Assembly: GCF_003151255.1 (NCBI RefSeq) | Contig: NZ_CP029481.1 | Coordinates: forward strand, 1,612,001 to 1,676,000 | Direction: 5' to 3' | Origin: Microvirga sp. 17 mud 1-3 | Lineage (GTDB): Bacteria > Pseudomonadota > Alphaproteobacteria > Rhizobiales > Beijerinckiaceae | Length of the DNA stretch: 64,000 bases | In this document: piece by piece, positions 1 to 8,914 of the stretch | Layout of the letters: the number at the start of each line of letters is the position of its first letter | Numbering within the stretch: position 1 is the first letter of the stretch | Notes under the pieces: generated by a model | Database searches by the model: none | Told to the model about the DNA's origin: nothing | What the model saw: only the letters and a program-made list of their open reading frames with translations | Translations under genes and position numbers: made by a program

Positions 1-481
1 CTCTCTCGAAGGGCGCGTGCAGGAGATCGGCATCCGCTCCACCCGCATCCGGGGGCTCGACCGATCCCTGATCACGATCCCCAACGCTACCTTCGTGAAC
101 ATGAACATCATCAACCTGACCAACCGGGACCGGATGCCCTATGTCAGGACCGTCGGCCTGCAGGCCACCGGCAGCGCGGCCATCCGCCAGGAGGTGGAGG
201 TGATCGCCGCGACCGTGGCGGAGCATCCGCGGATCGAGCCGACATCGATCCAGGTCCGGCTGCGCGAGGTGCACGAAGAGAAGCCGAAGGCCGAGATCCA
301 GGCCCTCATCATGACATCCCGCTGGGACGATTTCCTGAAGATCCAGCAGGATCTCGACCTGATGCTGCGCGACAGGCTCATGGCCATGAAAGAGATCGAG
401 CCGGCCGCCGACGATTCCAATGTCTATCCGCTCAAGGAACTGGGCGAGGCCGAGGGCCCGAAAGCCTCCACGGCCTCCTGA
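1..481 (+). CDS. Mechanosensitive ion channel, MscS family (3' part only)
   Basis: The reading frame is open from the first base of the window, so the gene starts upstream and only the last ~159 codons are seen. The start of the visible part, with EIGIRSTRIRGLDRSLITIPN, is the conserved beta-domain motif of MscS-type channels, where a short loop reads 'x-TR-IRTxDxxxxxIPN'. The rest is a mixed alpha/beta C-terminal domain followed by a short charged tail. MscS channels open under membrane tension and release solutes on hypo-osmotic shock. It converges with the GreA/GreB-type gene next door, leaving 3 bp between stops. The subfamily cannot be decided because the membrane part lies outside the window. 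Confidence 0.85.
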   Translation, partial: SLEGRVQEIGIRSTRIRGLDRSLITIPNATFVNMNIINLTNRDRMPYVRTVGLQATGSAAIRQEVEVIAATVAEHPRIEPTSIQVRLREVHEEKPKAEIQALIMTSRWDDFLKIQQDLDLMLRDRLMAMKEIEPAADDSNVYPLKELGEAEGPKASTAS

Positions 482-484
482 CGC

Positions 485-952
485 CTATTCGATCCGCACG
501 ATCTCGGCCTCGGTTTGGGCCACGGCGATCTCGTCGCCGACCTGCTTGCCCAGGAGCGCCTGGGCCAGCGGCGACACATACGAAATGCTGCCCTTTGCCG
601 GGTCCGCTTCGTCCTCTCCGACGATGCGATAGGTCTGGCTCCGCCCGTCCTCCCGCACGAAAGTGACCCGGGACCCGAAGCGGACCTGGGAGAAGTCGGT
701 CGGATCGGGCACCGGCTCCGCGGTCGACTTGCGGTGGGCCCAGTAGCGCAGGTCGCGGGACACCCGCGCCACCTCACCCTTGTCCTCGGCCTCCTGGGCC
801 TGCGCGAGCCGCTGTCGCAAATCCTCGATCATCGCGTCAATCTGCGCGAGGCCCTGGGGCGTGACCAGGTTCTGGTGCGGGCTGATGGGCCGGTCCGGCA
901 AATCCTCGAAGGCCTCTCCGCCTTCACTTTCACGCACAAAGGCACGGCTCAT
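485..952 (-). CDS. GreA/GreB-family transcription elongation factor
   Basis: 155 aa. An N-terminal helical hairpin (about residues 28-78) with an acidic tip (EAEDKGE) is followed by an FKBP-like C-terminal domain ending in the family motif SYVSPLAQALLGKQVGDE. Gre factors insert the coiled coil into the RNA polymerase secondary channel and stimulate cleavage of backtracked RNA. I chose the ATG at 952, giving MSRAFVRE, because GGAGGG lies about 8 nt upstream and the sequence then matches typical GreB-like N termini; an in-frame start at 1009 would add 19 residues of low conservation. It is a separate unit from the liv operon upstream. Confidence 0.88.
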   Translation of the reverse strand: MSRAFVRESEGGEAFEDLPDRPISPHQNLVTPQGLAQIDAMIEDLRQRLAQAQEAEDKGEVARVSRDLRYWAHRKSTAEPVPDPTDFSQVRFGSRVTFVREDGRSQTYRIVGEDEADPAKGSISYVSPLAQALLGKQVGDEIAVAQTEAEIVRIE

Positions 953-1061
953 CGCAGCAACCCTCCGCTCTTCAGGGAAAACGATTCCAGGCCTGCTTTG
1001 TTCGGCCAAGCTCGTGGGCCGAAAGGGTAGGTGCTGCCCCTCGGAGCAGCGGGATGCGGCC

Positions 1062-2183
1062 CTAAAGGTGATGCTCCCGGCGCAGACGTCCGACGATGCC
1101 GCCCGGGAAGGCGTAGATGCTGACGATGAACAGGATGCCGAGCCACAGGAGCCAGCGGTCCGGGTGGACCAGCTGGGGCAGGAGCGGGATGCCGGCTAGC
1201 GCCTCGCTTGCGGCGCCCATCAGCACCTGAAGGTAGCTCTGGGCCAGTACGAACAGGGTCGCGCCCAGGACGGCACCATACAGGGTGCCCATGCCGCCGA
1301 TCACCACCATGAGCAGGATGTCGATCATGATCGAGAATGACAGGGTCGTGTCGGGGCCGTTATAGCGCAGCCAGAGTGCCATGAGGCCTCCGGCGATCGT
1401 GGCCGCAAGGGCCGAGATCACCGAGGCGGCGGTCCGGTAGGCGACTACCCGGTAGCCGAGAGCCTCGGCCCGGAACTCGTTCTCGCGGATGGCCTGCAGC
1501 ACCCGCCCGAAGGGCGAGTTCACGATGCGCAGCAGGAGAAGGAAGACGAGCAGGGTCACGGCGACGATGAGATAATAGGCGAGGATACGCCCGTTCACCG
1601 TGATCCCGAAGAGGGGCTCCGCCAGCGGCCGGAAGGCCGGGCGCAACTCGGCGGGAAGCTGGAACGAGAGCCCGTCCTCCCCGCCCGTGATGCCCGACAT
1701 CTGGGAGGCCAGGACCGCGGCCGCGGACGCAACCGCCAGGGTGATCATCGAGAAGAAGATGGCGCGCACCCGCAGGGACAGGAGGCCGATGGCAGCCGCC
1801 AGCAGGGCCGAGAGTGCAAGCGCCGCGACCATGCCGAGGGCGACCGATTCCCAGGAGGGACCGAGCCGCTCCAGCGCGATGGCGATCCCGTAGCCGCCGA
1901 TCCCGAAGAACATGGTGTGGGCGAACGAGACGATCCCCGTATAGCCGAGCAGCAGGTCGTAGCTCGCCACCAGAAGGATGAAGACGCAGATCTTGGCCGC
2001 CGTGCCGAGCGGCTGGCTGCCCGGGAACAGGAAGGGCGCTGCCATAAGGCAGGCCACGATCACGAGGAGGATCAGAGAAAGGATCCAGGACCGCGGCGGG
2101 TCGGACGACAGGAGCCACGCGACCGGGCCGCGGCGCGGCCGGGTCTCGTCATGTATGGCCGGAGAGGGGGAAGTGCTTCTCAT
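1062..2183 (-). CDS. livM: Branched-chain amino acid ABC transporter permease LivM
   Basis: 373 aa inner-membrane permease with about ten hydrophobic segments after a ~35-residue hydrophilic N terminus. LivM hallmarks are visible: LLLGYTGIVSFAHTMFFGIGGYG around residue 75, the cytoplasmic EAA-type segment with ENEFRAEALGYRV, and MVVIGGMGTLYGAVLGA. It pairs with LivH to form the membrane channel of a HAAT-family importer for leucine/isoleucine/valine or related compounds. Its ATG overlaps the livH stop by four bases (ATGA), which indicates translational coupling. Last gene of a five-gene operon transcribed leftwards from livK. Confidence 0.93.
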   Translation of the reverse strand: MRSTSPSPAIHDETRPRRGPVAWLLSSDPPRSWILSLILLVIVACLMAAPFLFPGSQPLGTAAKICVFILLVASYDLLLGYTGIVSFAHTMFFGIGGYGIAIALERLGPSWESVALGMVAALALSALLAAAIGLLSLRVRAIFFSMITLAVASAAAVLASQMSGITGGEDGLSFQLPAELRPAFRPLAEPLFGITVNGRILAYYLIVAVTLLVFLLLLRIVNSPFGRVLQAIRENEFRAEALGYRVVAYRTAASVISALAATIAGGLMALWLRYNGPDTTLSFSIMIDILLMVVIGGMGTLYGAVLGATLFVLAQSYLQVLMGAASEALAGIPLLPQLVHPDRWLLWLGILFIVSIYAFPGGIVGRLRREHHL

Positions 2184-3202
2184 CGGCGTGCCACCGGGAA
2201 CAAGCCCTGCGGACGCCAGATCAGCACCAGGGCCATGACGAGGATATTGGACACGAGGGCCAGCTTCGGCGCCAGGAAGCCTACGTAATTGGCCACTAAG
2301 GCTACCAGGATGGACCCGACGAAGCAGCCGCCGACCGATCCCAGGCCGCCGATGATGATGACGATGAAGACCAGCACCATCACGTCCATGCCCATGCCGG
2401 CCGTGAGGGTCTGGCGGTAGAAGGCCCACATGACGCCGCCGAGCCCGGCCAGTGCCGAGCCGGCCACGAAGACGCTCACGAAGAGGCGGCGGATGCGGTA
2501 GCCGAGGGCCTCCACCATCTCGGGATTTTCCACCCCGGCACGGATGAGGAGCCCGATCCGGGTGCGGTTCAGCAGGAGCTGCATGGCGGCGAACACGAAG
2601 AGGCCGATGCCGACCGCGACCACCCGGTAGCGCTCCATCACGACGTCGCCGATCACGAAGGCGCCGCGCAGGGTCTCGGGGAGCGGGATCGGGATCGGAG
2701 AGGCGCCCCAGATCGCGTGGATGGCCTGCTCGGTGACGATGAGGCCGCCCATGGTGACAAGGATCTGCTTGAGGTGGCTGCCATAGACCGGGCGCACGAT
2801 CACCCGCTCGAACACCGCGCCCACCACGGCAGTCAGGCCCATGGCGACGGCGATGCACAGGAGCAGCAGGGCAAGGTTGAGCGTGACGGAATCGGCGCTC
2901 GCCCACCCAGCCAGGGGACCGAGCACGATGAGGGTCGCGTAGGCGCCGAGCGAAATGAACACCCCGTGGCCGAAATTGATGATGTCCATGAGGCCGAAGA
3001 CGAGGGTGAGGCCGGACGCCATGAGAAAGATCATCATGCCCATGGCGAGGCCCGCGAGGGTCAGCGTCACCCAGGCAGAGACATCGCCGACCAGGGGCAG
3101 GGCAGCCAAAGCCAGCACGGGGACGAGCGCCAGAGGCAGCCAGTCGGTCCTGGCGCGGGGCAAGGCGGCTGCGGAGGGGGCTTCGGCGGCGACGTCGCTC
3201 AT
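2180..3202 (-). CDS. livH: Branched-chain amino acid ABC transporter permease LivH
   Basis: 340 aa, slightly longer than E. coli LivH owing to a ~35-residue N-terminal extension. Eight or so hydrophobic segments; diagnostic stretches are GLTLVFGLMDIINFGHG (residues ~65-81) and the cytoplasmic loop with ENPEMVEALGYRIRR. Forms the permease heterodimer with LivM. Its start overlaps the end of livF by four bases and its stop overlaps the start of livM, so three consecutive liv genes are tightly coupled. Confidence 0.93.
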   Translation of the reverse strand: MSDVAAEAPSAAALPRARTDWLPLALVPVLALAALPLVGDVSAWVTLTLAGLAMGMMIFLMASGLTLVFGLMDIINFGHGVFISLGAYATLIVLGPLAGWASADSVTLNLALLLLCIAVAMGLTAVVGAVFERVIVRPVYGSHLKQILVTMGGLIVTEQAIHAIWGASPIPIPLPETLRGAFVIGDVVMERYRVVAVGIGLFVFAAMQLLLNRTRIGLLIRAGVENPEMVEALGYRIRRLFVSVFVAGSALAGLGGVMWAFYRQTLTAGMGMDVMVLVFIVIIIGGLGSVGGCFVGSILVALVANYVGFLAPKLALVSNILVMALVLIWRPQGLFPVARR

Positions 3203-3936
3203 TGGTGGGCATCCAGGCTGAGGCCGAGGAGACGCTGCTGCAGGGTCTTGTCGGCGACGAGTTCGCTCATGGCGCCGGAATGCACGACGAGCCCGTCATC
3301 CATGACGATCACGTTGTCGCCGAGTTGCGAGGCGGCATGGAAGTTCTGCTCCACCAGGAGGATCGTCTCCCCGGCGGCCTTGAGGGCCCGGAAGGCCTCG
3401 ATCATGCTGCGCACCATGACGGGCGCAAGGCCCTTGGTGGGTTCGTCCACGAGGAGAAGCCGCCGCGGCTCGGCGATGGCGCGCGCAATGGCGAGCATCT
3501 GCTTCTGTCCGCCGGAGAGGTGACCGGCCGGCAGGTTCCAGAAGCGCTTGAGGGCCGGAAAGAGGCCAAGAATCCACTCGAGCCGCGCCTTGTTGACAGG
3601 GCCGCTCCGGGCCGCGAGCACGATGTTCTCGCGCACCGTGAGATCGCTGAAGATGCCCATGGATTCGGGCACATAGGCAATGCCCGATCTGGCAATGTCT
3701 GGTGTCGGCAGGGCCGCGATGTCGCGGCCGTCGAACAGGATGCTTCCTGCGGAGGGCCGCCAGAGGCCCATGATGGTGCGCAGGGTTGTGGTCTTGCCGG
3801 CGCCGTTGCGTCCGAGCAGCATGGTCAGCTCGCCCGCCGGCACCTCGAAATAGATTCCGTGGAGGATGTGATAGGGGCCGATATGGGTCTGCACCCCTTC
3901 GAGCCGGAGCAGCGGTTCGGCCGGGCTCTCAGCCAT
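3199..3936 (-). CDS. livF: Branched-chain amino acid ABC transporter ATPase LivF
   Basis: 245 aa, the usual LivF length. Walker A GRNGAGKT at 42-49, signature LSGGQ at 140-144, Walker B LLLVDEP at 160-166, H-loop region VEQNFHAA about 205. LivF is one half of the cytoplasmic ATPase dimer that powers LivHM. The LivF-type EQN after the beta strand, where LivG has EHK, separates it from its partner. The start overlaps the 3' end of livG by 8 bases. Confidence 0.93.
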   Translation of the reverse strand: MAESPAEPLLRLEGVQTHIGPYHILHGIYFEVPAGELTMLLGRNGAGKTTTLRTIMGLWRPSAGSILFDGRDIAALPTPDIARSGIAYVPESMGIFSDLTVRENIVLAARSGPVNKARLEWILGLFPALKRFWNLPAGHLSGGQKQMLAIARAIAEPRRLLLVDEPTKGLAPVMVRSMIEAFRALKAAGETILLVEQNFHAASQLGDNVIVMDDGLVVHSGAMSELVADKTLQQRLLGLSLDAHQ

Positions 3937-4708
3937 GGGACGCCTCCAGGCCGAGATAGGCCTCCTGAACGACCGGGGAGGCGATCACGGCGGCCGGCTC
4001 CCCGTCGGCCACCAGCGCCCCGTTGTGGAGCACGACGATCCGGTCGGCGAGGGAGCGGACCACGTCCATCTTGTGCTCCACGAGGAGAACCGTGGCATCG
4101 CCCTGGTTCCTGATGTCCTGGATGAGTTCGAGCACGGTCGGCACCTCGTCGACGCTCATGCCGGCGGTCGGCTCATCGAACATGAATACCTTGGGCTCCA
4201 TGGCGATGAGGAGCGCCACTTCGAGCTTGCGCTGGTCCCCATGCGAGAGGGCGCCTGGGGGCACGTGACGCTTGTCCGCGAGGCGCACGCGTTCGAGGAT
4301 CGCATCGGCCTTGTCGATGAGGTCGCGCCGGCTGCTCCATACGGACAGGAGTGACCACCCGGCCTCGGCGCGGCTCTGCACCGCAAGCCTGACGTTCTCC
4401 AGGGCGGTCAGCCGCGGAAACAGATTGGTGAGCTGGAAGGCACGGCCGAGACCGCGTTTTGCCCGCGTCGAAGGCGGAAGGCCCGTTACGTCCCGGCTAT
4501 CCACGAGCACCTGCCCGGCCGTGGCACGCAACTGCCCGGAGATGAGGTTGAAATAGGTGGTCTTGCCGGCCCCGTTCGGCCCCACGATGGCGGTCAGCGT
4601 GCCAGGCATGAAGCGGCACGAAACATCGTCGACGGCCACATGGCCGCCGAACCGGACGGTGAGCCCGCGCGTCTCGAGCGCGGGCTCAGGCAACAGGGAA
4701 GGAGCCAC
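3929..4708 (-). CDS. livG: Branched-chain amino acid ABC transporter ATPase LivG
   Basis: 259 aa. Walker A GPNGAGKT at 43-50, degenerate signature LSHGD at 154-158 (LivG proteins usually read LSYGQ), Walker B VFMFDEP at 174-180, and VEHKMD after it. The frame stays open far upstream, but the GTG at 4708 sits two bases after the livK stop and gives a protein of normal length, so I take it as the start. Second ATPase of the transporter, partner of LivF. Confidence 0.9.
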   Translation of the reverse strand: MAPSLLPEPALETRGLTVRFGGHVAVDDVSCRFMPGTLTAIVGPNGAGKTTYFNLISGQLRATAGQVLVDSRDVTGLPPSTRAKRGLGRAFQLTNLFPRLTALENVRLAVQSRAEAGWSLLSVWSSRRDLIDKADAILERVRLADKRHVPPGALSHGDQRKLEVALLIAMEPKVFMFDEPTAGMSVDEVPTVLELIQDIRNQGDATVLLVEHKMDVVRSLADRIVVLHNGALVADGEPAAVIASPVVQEAYLGLEASHG

Positions 4709-4710
4709 GG

Positions 4711-5901
4711 TCAGCGCTTGTTGCGGACCGGGATCGGCAGCTTGTCGGCCGGAATCGTGTCGACGAGCTCGAGCAGGTCGTTCTGGTCCTTGCCGTCCGC
4801 CTTGACCTTGAAGTGATACATGACCTGGAGCGCCTGGTGATCCTCCTTGCGGAAGGTCATGGGGCCCTTCGGGGTTTCGAAGGTCATGCCTTCCATGGCC
4901 GAGATCAGCTTCTCGGGATCGGTGCCGCCGGCCTTCTCGATCGCCGTCAGGGCCGCGGAGGCGGCCGCGAAGCCGCCCGCCGTGAAGAAATCCGGCGGCG
5001 TGCCGTAGCGCTTCCGGTGCTCGGCCACGAGCCAGTCGTTCATCGCGTTCTTGGGAAAGTCCCAGTAATAGTAGATCGCGCCTTCCATGCCCGGGTAGTT
5101 CTTGTAGATCTGCATGGCCGGCAGGATGTTGCCGCCCGGCGCGATCTCGATGCCGTAGCGCTCCGGTTTCAGGTCGGCGATCTTCGGTAGCGGGTGCTGA
5201 CCGGCCCAGATGATCTCGATGATCTTCCGGCCCGGCTTGTCCTTGAGTGCATCGAAGAGGCGCTGGGCGGAGGCCGTGAAGTCGGTGGCGTTCTGCGGTG
5301 CGTATTCTTCGAACACGACCTTGGCGTTCGGCCGGATCGCCGCAAGCGCGTTCTTGAGGGCCGCGACGCCGTCGCGGCCGAAGGCGTAATCCTGCGCCAG
5401 CGTCGCGATGGTCACCTCGCCGCTCGCCGGGACGGCCGCTGCTGCCCCGTAGGCGTCCTGCGTGGAATTGCGGGCCGTGCGGAAGATGAAGCGGTTCCAC
5501 TTCTCGCCCGTGATGGCGTCAGCGACCGCGGGCTCGACGATGAGAACCTTGCCGTTCTCCTCCGCGACTGGAAGCATGGCGAGGGCCGCGGCCGATGAGG
5601 TGGTGCCCACTGCGAGGTCGACCTTGTCGTCGTTATAGGCCTGCTCCAGCAGGGTCTTGGCCAAGTCGGCCTTGAGCTGGTCGTCCTTGACGATCACGTT
5701 GATCTTGCGGCCCTGCCAGCTCATTGAGCCCTTGGTCAGGTATTCGAGGCCCATCATGAAGCCGGCCTCGGTCTGCTTGGCATAGGCCTCCAGCGGCCCG
5801 GTCTTGCCGGCGATGAGCGCAATCTTGATGTCCTGCGCCATGGCCGTGGACGCCATGAGCAGGCCGGCCGTCGCGGCCGCGAATGTGAGAGCAAGGCGCA
5901 T
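4711..5901 (-). CDS. livK: Branched-chain amino acid ABC transporter substrate-binding protein
   Basis: 396 aa periplasmic binding protein. Residues 1-22 form a signal peptide ending AMA before QDIKIALIAG; the mature part has the two-lobed type I fold, with GKTGPLEAYAKQTEAGF early and DLAVGTTSSAAALAM around residue 90. The ATG at 5901 is preceded by AAGGGGGA at good spacing. The frame is open for another 78 codons upstream, but that part reads as out-of-place Arg/Pro-rich sequence. It starts the livK-G-F-H-M operon. Substrate is a guess from family: these proteins also bind amides, urea or aromatic acids. Confidence 0.88.
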   Translation of the reverse strand: MRLALTFAAATAGLLMASTAMAQDIKIALIAGKTGPLEAYAKQTEAGFMMGLEYLTKGSMSWQGRKINVIVKDDQLKADLAKTLLEQAYNDDKVDLAVGTTSSAAALAMLPVAEENGKVLIVEPAVADAITGEKWNRFIFRTARNSTQDAYGAAAAVPASGEVTIATLAQDYAFGRDGVAALKNALAAIRPNAKVVFEEYAPQNATDFTASAQRLFDALKDKPGRKIIEIIWAGQHPLPKIADLKPERYGIEIAPGGNILPAMQIYKNYPGMEGAIYYYWDFPKNAMNDWLVAEHRKRYGTPPDFFTAGGFAAASAALTAIEKAGGTDPEKLISAMEGMTFETPKGPMTFRKEDHQALQVMYHFKVKADGKDQNDLLELVDTIPADKLPIPVRNKR

Positions 5902-5995
5902 GCGTTCCCCCTTATGGTTCGGAACATTGACGGCGCCGCTCGCCGCGATGTCAAGCTGGACGGGAGGAGGAGAAGGCGCGAAACGTCTAACCCGG

Positions 5996-6931
5996 TCAGG
6001 CCTCGGGAAGCACCGGCGCCTCGATGTCCTTCGCGATCCGCCCGCGCCGGGCGGCCTGGTGTTCCAGAAGAAGGAGCGCGAGCCCGGCGCTGCAGATGAT
6101 GACAGCTCCAATGAGCGTCCAGAAGCCCACCACATCGCCGAAGAACAGGTAGCCGAGCACGATGGCCCAGACGATCAGCGTGTACTGGTAGGGTGCCACC
6201 ACGGAAGCGGGCGCGAGCTTGAGGGAGCGGTTGACGCAGACATGCCCCGCCATGGAGACGATGCCGAGGAGGAACAGCCCCGCAAGATCGATCGGCCCCG
6301 GCGTCACCCAGGCGAACGGAATCGCGAGGATGCCGAAAACCAGCGCCCCGAGGATCTGGCCGAGCACGAGGATGGCGTCGGGTGTCTCCCGCAGGCGGCG
6401 GGTTGTGATCATGAGGAGCGAATAGAACATGCTCCCCGCCAGGGCGATCACAGCCGGCAGCGACAGGGTTGCCGGAGAGGGCCGCAAGGCCACGAGGACA
6501 CCCACGAATCCCACCGCAATGGCCAGGATCCGAGGAGGATCGAGCCTTTCACCGAGCAGGAAGACCGCGAAGGCTGCCACATAAATCGGCGCCGCGAGAT
6601 AATAGGTCATCACGTCCGCGAGCGGCAGATAGGTGACGGCCCCGTAGAAGCACGCGACCTCCAGGGTGGACAGGACGATGCGCACGAAGTGAAGCCCCGG
6701 CTGCGGGGGAACCTGGAGCCGGACCTTCTGGCCGCGCATGATCGGCAGGAGCACCGCCAGGGCCGCGGCGCTGCGCAGGAACAGGACCTGGCCGACCGAA
6801 TAGGTGGCGACGAGCCATTTGCCCATGACGTCGTTCATGGCGAACAGGAAGACCCCGAGCAGCATCAGCCCGATACCGAACACCGCGCCGGAGCGGATCC
6901 TCGGGGAAAGTGACGTTGCGGAAGTCGACAT
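5996..6931 (-). CDS. DMT-superfamily transporter (EamA family)
   Basis: 311 aa with about ten hydrophobic segments in two homologous halves, the EamA layout; each half ends in a short charged loop (LLGERLDPPR after TM4; YLFFGDVVGFW near TM9). Such carriers export amino acids, nucleosides or other metabolites across the inner membrane. The start MSTSATS at 6931 is chosen because upstream in-frame sequence is not conserved in character. Substrate unknown. A second EamA protein lies at 24.8-25.8 kb. Confidence 0.85.
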   Translation of the reverse strand: MSTSATSLSPRIRSGAVFGIGLMLLGVFLFAMNDVMGKWLVATYSVGQVLFLRSAAALAVLLPIMRGQKVRLQVPPQPGLHFVRIVLSTLEVACFYGAVTYLPLADVMTYYLAAPIYVAAFAVFLLGERLDPPRILAIAVGFVGVLVALRPSPATLSLPAVIALAGSMFYSLLMITTRRLRETPDAILVLGQILGALVFGILAIPFAWVTPGPIDLAGLFLLGIVSMAGHVCVNRSLKLAPASVVAPYQYTLIVWAIVLGYLFFGDVVGFWTLIGAVIICSAGLALLLLEHQAARRGRIAKDIEAPVLPEA

Positions 6932-7041
6932 GGGCGGTCTCGCGGCGCGGGAGACGCAGCAGGGTCGCCGGACGTCTCGCGCCGCCTTCATGATGGAAGC
7001 GCAGTCGTTGCACAAGGGCCTCCCGGCTGCCCGGGACAGCC

Positions 7042-7956
7042 TCAGAACGTCTTGGCGCCGTTGACCGGGAGCATGATGGCGTAGAGGGACGTGGTGGCGC
7101 AGACATAGAGGCGGTTGCGCTTCGGGCCGCCGAAGACGACGTTTGCGACGATCTCCGGGAAAAGGATCTTGCCGAGCAGCGTGCCGTCCGGGTCGTAGCA
7201 ATGCACCCCGTCTCCGGCACTCGTCCAGATGCGCCCCGCGTCGTCGAGCCGGAAACCGTCGAAGAGCCCTTCCGTGCATGTGGCGAAGAGGCGGCCGTTG
7301 TGAAGCCTGCCCGCTTCGTCCACGTCGAAGACGCGGATGTGGCGGGGCCCGTCAGGCTCATGGGTCGCGCCCGTATCGGCCACATAGAGGCGGGTCTCGT
7401 CGGGCGAGAAGGCAAGGCCGTTCGGCCGCACGAAATCGTCGGCCACGAGGGAGACCGCGCCGCTTGCTGGATCGACCCGGTAGACGTGGCAGGCGCCGAT
7501 CTCGCTCTCGGCCTTGTGGCCCTCGTAGTCGGAATCGATCCCGTAGGCCGGGTCCGTGAACCAGAACGATCCGTCGGAGCGCACGACCACGTCGTTGGGG
7601 CTGTTGAGGCGCTTGCCGTCGAAATGGCTCGCGATCACCGTGATGGAGCCGTCATGCTCCGTGCGGGTGACCCGCCGCGTGCCGTGCTCGCAGGTGACGA
7701 GGCGTCCCTCGCGATCCACGGTGTTGCCGTTGGAATAGCCGGAGGGGTGGCGGAAGACGCCCACATGACCGGTCGTCTCGTCGTAGCGCAGCATCCGGTC
7801 GTTGGGCACATCGCTCCAGACAAGGTAGCGACCGGCCGGGAAATAGGCCGGTCCCTCGGCCCAGCGGCATCCCTCCGCCAGTTTCTCCAGACGGGCGGTG
7901 GGAATGATGAGGCTTCGGAAGCGTTCATCGAAAACGACGGTGGAGGTCGCGGTCAT
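7042..7956 (-). CDS. SMP-30/gluconolactonase/LRE-family protein
   Basis: 304 aa six-bladed propeller of the SMP-30 family, Ca/Zn-dependent lactonases that open sugar lactones. The expected metal ligands can be seen: Glu34 in CRWAEGPAYF, Asn118/Asn121 in NSPNDV, Asn179 in RPNGLAFSPDE and Asp194 in YVADTG. No signal peptide, so cytoplasmic. ATG 7956 is preferred over the in-frame TTG at 7992, which would overlap the neighbouring gene. It could serve sugar-acid catabolism, but no such genes are next to it. Confidence 0.87.
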   Translation of the reverse strand: MTATSTVVFDERFRSLIIPTARLEKLAEGCRWAEGPAYFPAGRYLVWSDVPNDRMLRYDETTGHVGVFRHPSGYSNGNTVDREGRLVTCEHGTRRVTRTEHDGSITVIASHFDGKRLNSPNDVVVRSDGSFWFTDPAYGIDSDYEGHKAESEIGACHVYRVDPASGAVSLVADDFVRPNGLAFSPDETRLYVADTGATHEPDGPRHIRVFDVDEAGRLHNGRLFATCTEGLFDGFRLDDAGRIWTSAGDGVHCYDPDGTLLGKILFPEIVANVVFGGPKRNRLYVCATTSLYAIMLPVNGAKTF

Positions 7957-7988
7957 GGGATGCTCGCAGGAGGGCGACCTCGTCCGGG

Positions 7989-8825
7989 TCAATGGGCCAT
8001 CAGGACAGGGATCGTCGTGTTGGCGAGGATATGGCTCGTGGCGCCGCCGAAGAACATCTGCCGCAGGCGGCTCTGCGTATAGGCACCCTTCACCAGCAGA
8101 TCGCAGCCGAGTGCCGCCGCCTCCGCCAGGATGACTTCGCCGGGCCGGTTGGATGGATCAGCCGCCACGATGGCGTCGGCGTTGATGCCGTGCATGCGGA
8201 GCGACCGGACCAGTTCAGACCCGGACGGGCCGGGAACGCCCCAATCCTCCAGTTCGAGCACCACCGTGCGGTTAGCCTTGGCAAGGAGCGGCATGGCGCC
8301 CAGTACGGCGCGGGCGGTCTCCGTGCTGCGGTTCCAGGCGATGACGGCGGTGTTGCAGAAGCCCGCGGGGGGCTGGGGCGGCGCGATGAGCACGGGCCGC
8401 CCGGTTTCGAAGAGGGCGGCCTCCACGGTGGAAAGGCGGGTATGGCCGTTCTCGCCGTCGGGGCGGCCGACCACGGTGACGTCGAAGACGCGCCCATAGG
8501 CGCCCAGGAAGGCGTCCTCCATCAGCCCATCCTGGCGCCAGCCGAAGCCGAGGCTAGCCAGCGACGAGGTGATGCGCGGCACGCCCTTGCTGATCATGAA
8601 GGCTTCGAAGCGCTCCCGGCAGGACTTGGCCATCTCCGCGCGGTTCTCCGGGGTGACGGGCGAGGGCACGCCGATCGCGATGTCGACGGGCAGCACCACC
8701 GGGTAGTCCGGCGTGACGGCCAGCCCTTCCATATAGCTGTCGAACATCCGGCCGACATGAAGAGCGGTTTCGAGAACGGGTTCGGCGACGCCGTGGTCTT
8801 CGATGGGAACGAGAATGCTTTTCAT
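7989..8825 (-). CDS. Tandem universal stress protein
   Basis: 278 aa containing two Usp domains (about 1-140 and 155-278). The first begins MKSILVPIEDHG; the second begins around FCNTAVIAWNRS and ends with the ATP-binding type loop GAYTQSRLRQMFFGGATSHIL, the usual G-x2-G-x9-G-S/T region. Usp proteins are cytoplasmic stress-response factors. ATG 8825 matches the beta-strand start of the family; an in-frame start at 8861 is less likely. Confidence 0.88.
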   Translation of the reverse strand: MKSILVPIEDHGVAEPVLETALHVGRMFDSYMEGLAVTPDYPVVLPVDIAIGVPSPVTPENRAEMAKSCRERFEAFMISKGVPRITSSLASLGFGWRQDGLMEDAFLGAYGRVFDVTVVGRPDGENGHTRLSTVEAALFETGRPVLIAPPQPPAGFCNTAVIAWNRSTETARAVLGAMPLLAKANRTVVLELEDWGVPGPSGSELVRSLRMHGINADAIVAADPSNRPGEVILAEAAALGCDLLVKGAYTQSRLRQMFFGGATSHILANTTIPVLMAH

Positions 8826-8914
8826 GACTGGTATTGTTGCGCTCCGGACGCCCCTCGGCAAGCCCCTATGGCCAAGCTTGCCTGGCTCTTAGGGACGCAG
8901 GACCGCTCATGGGG

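Noticed and set aside
1033..1050. Terminator after livM (GCTGC...GCAGC hairpin)
   Set aside because: Stem is short and no T-run follows on the minus strand.
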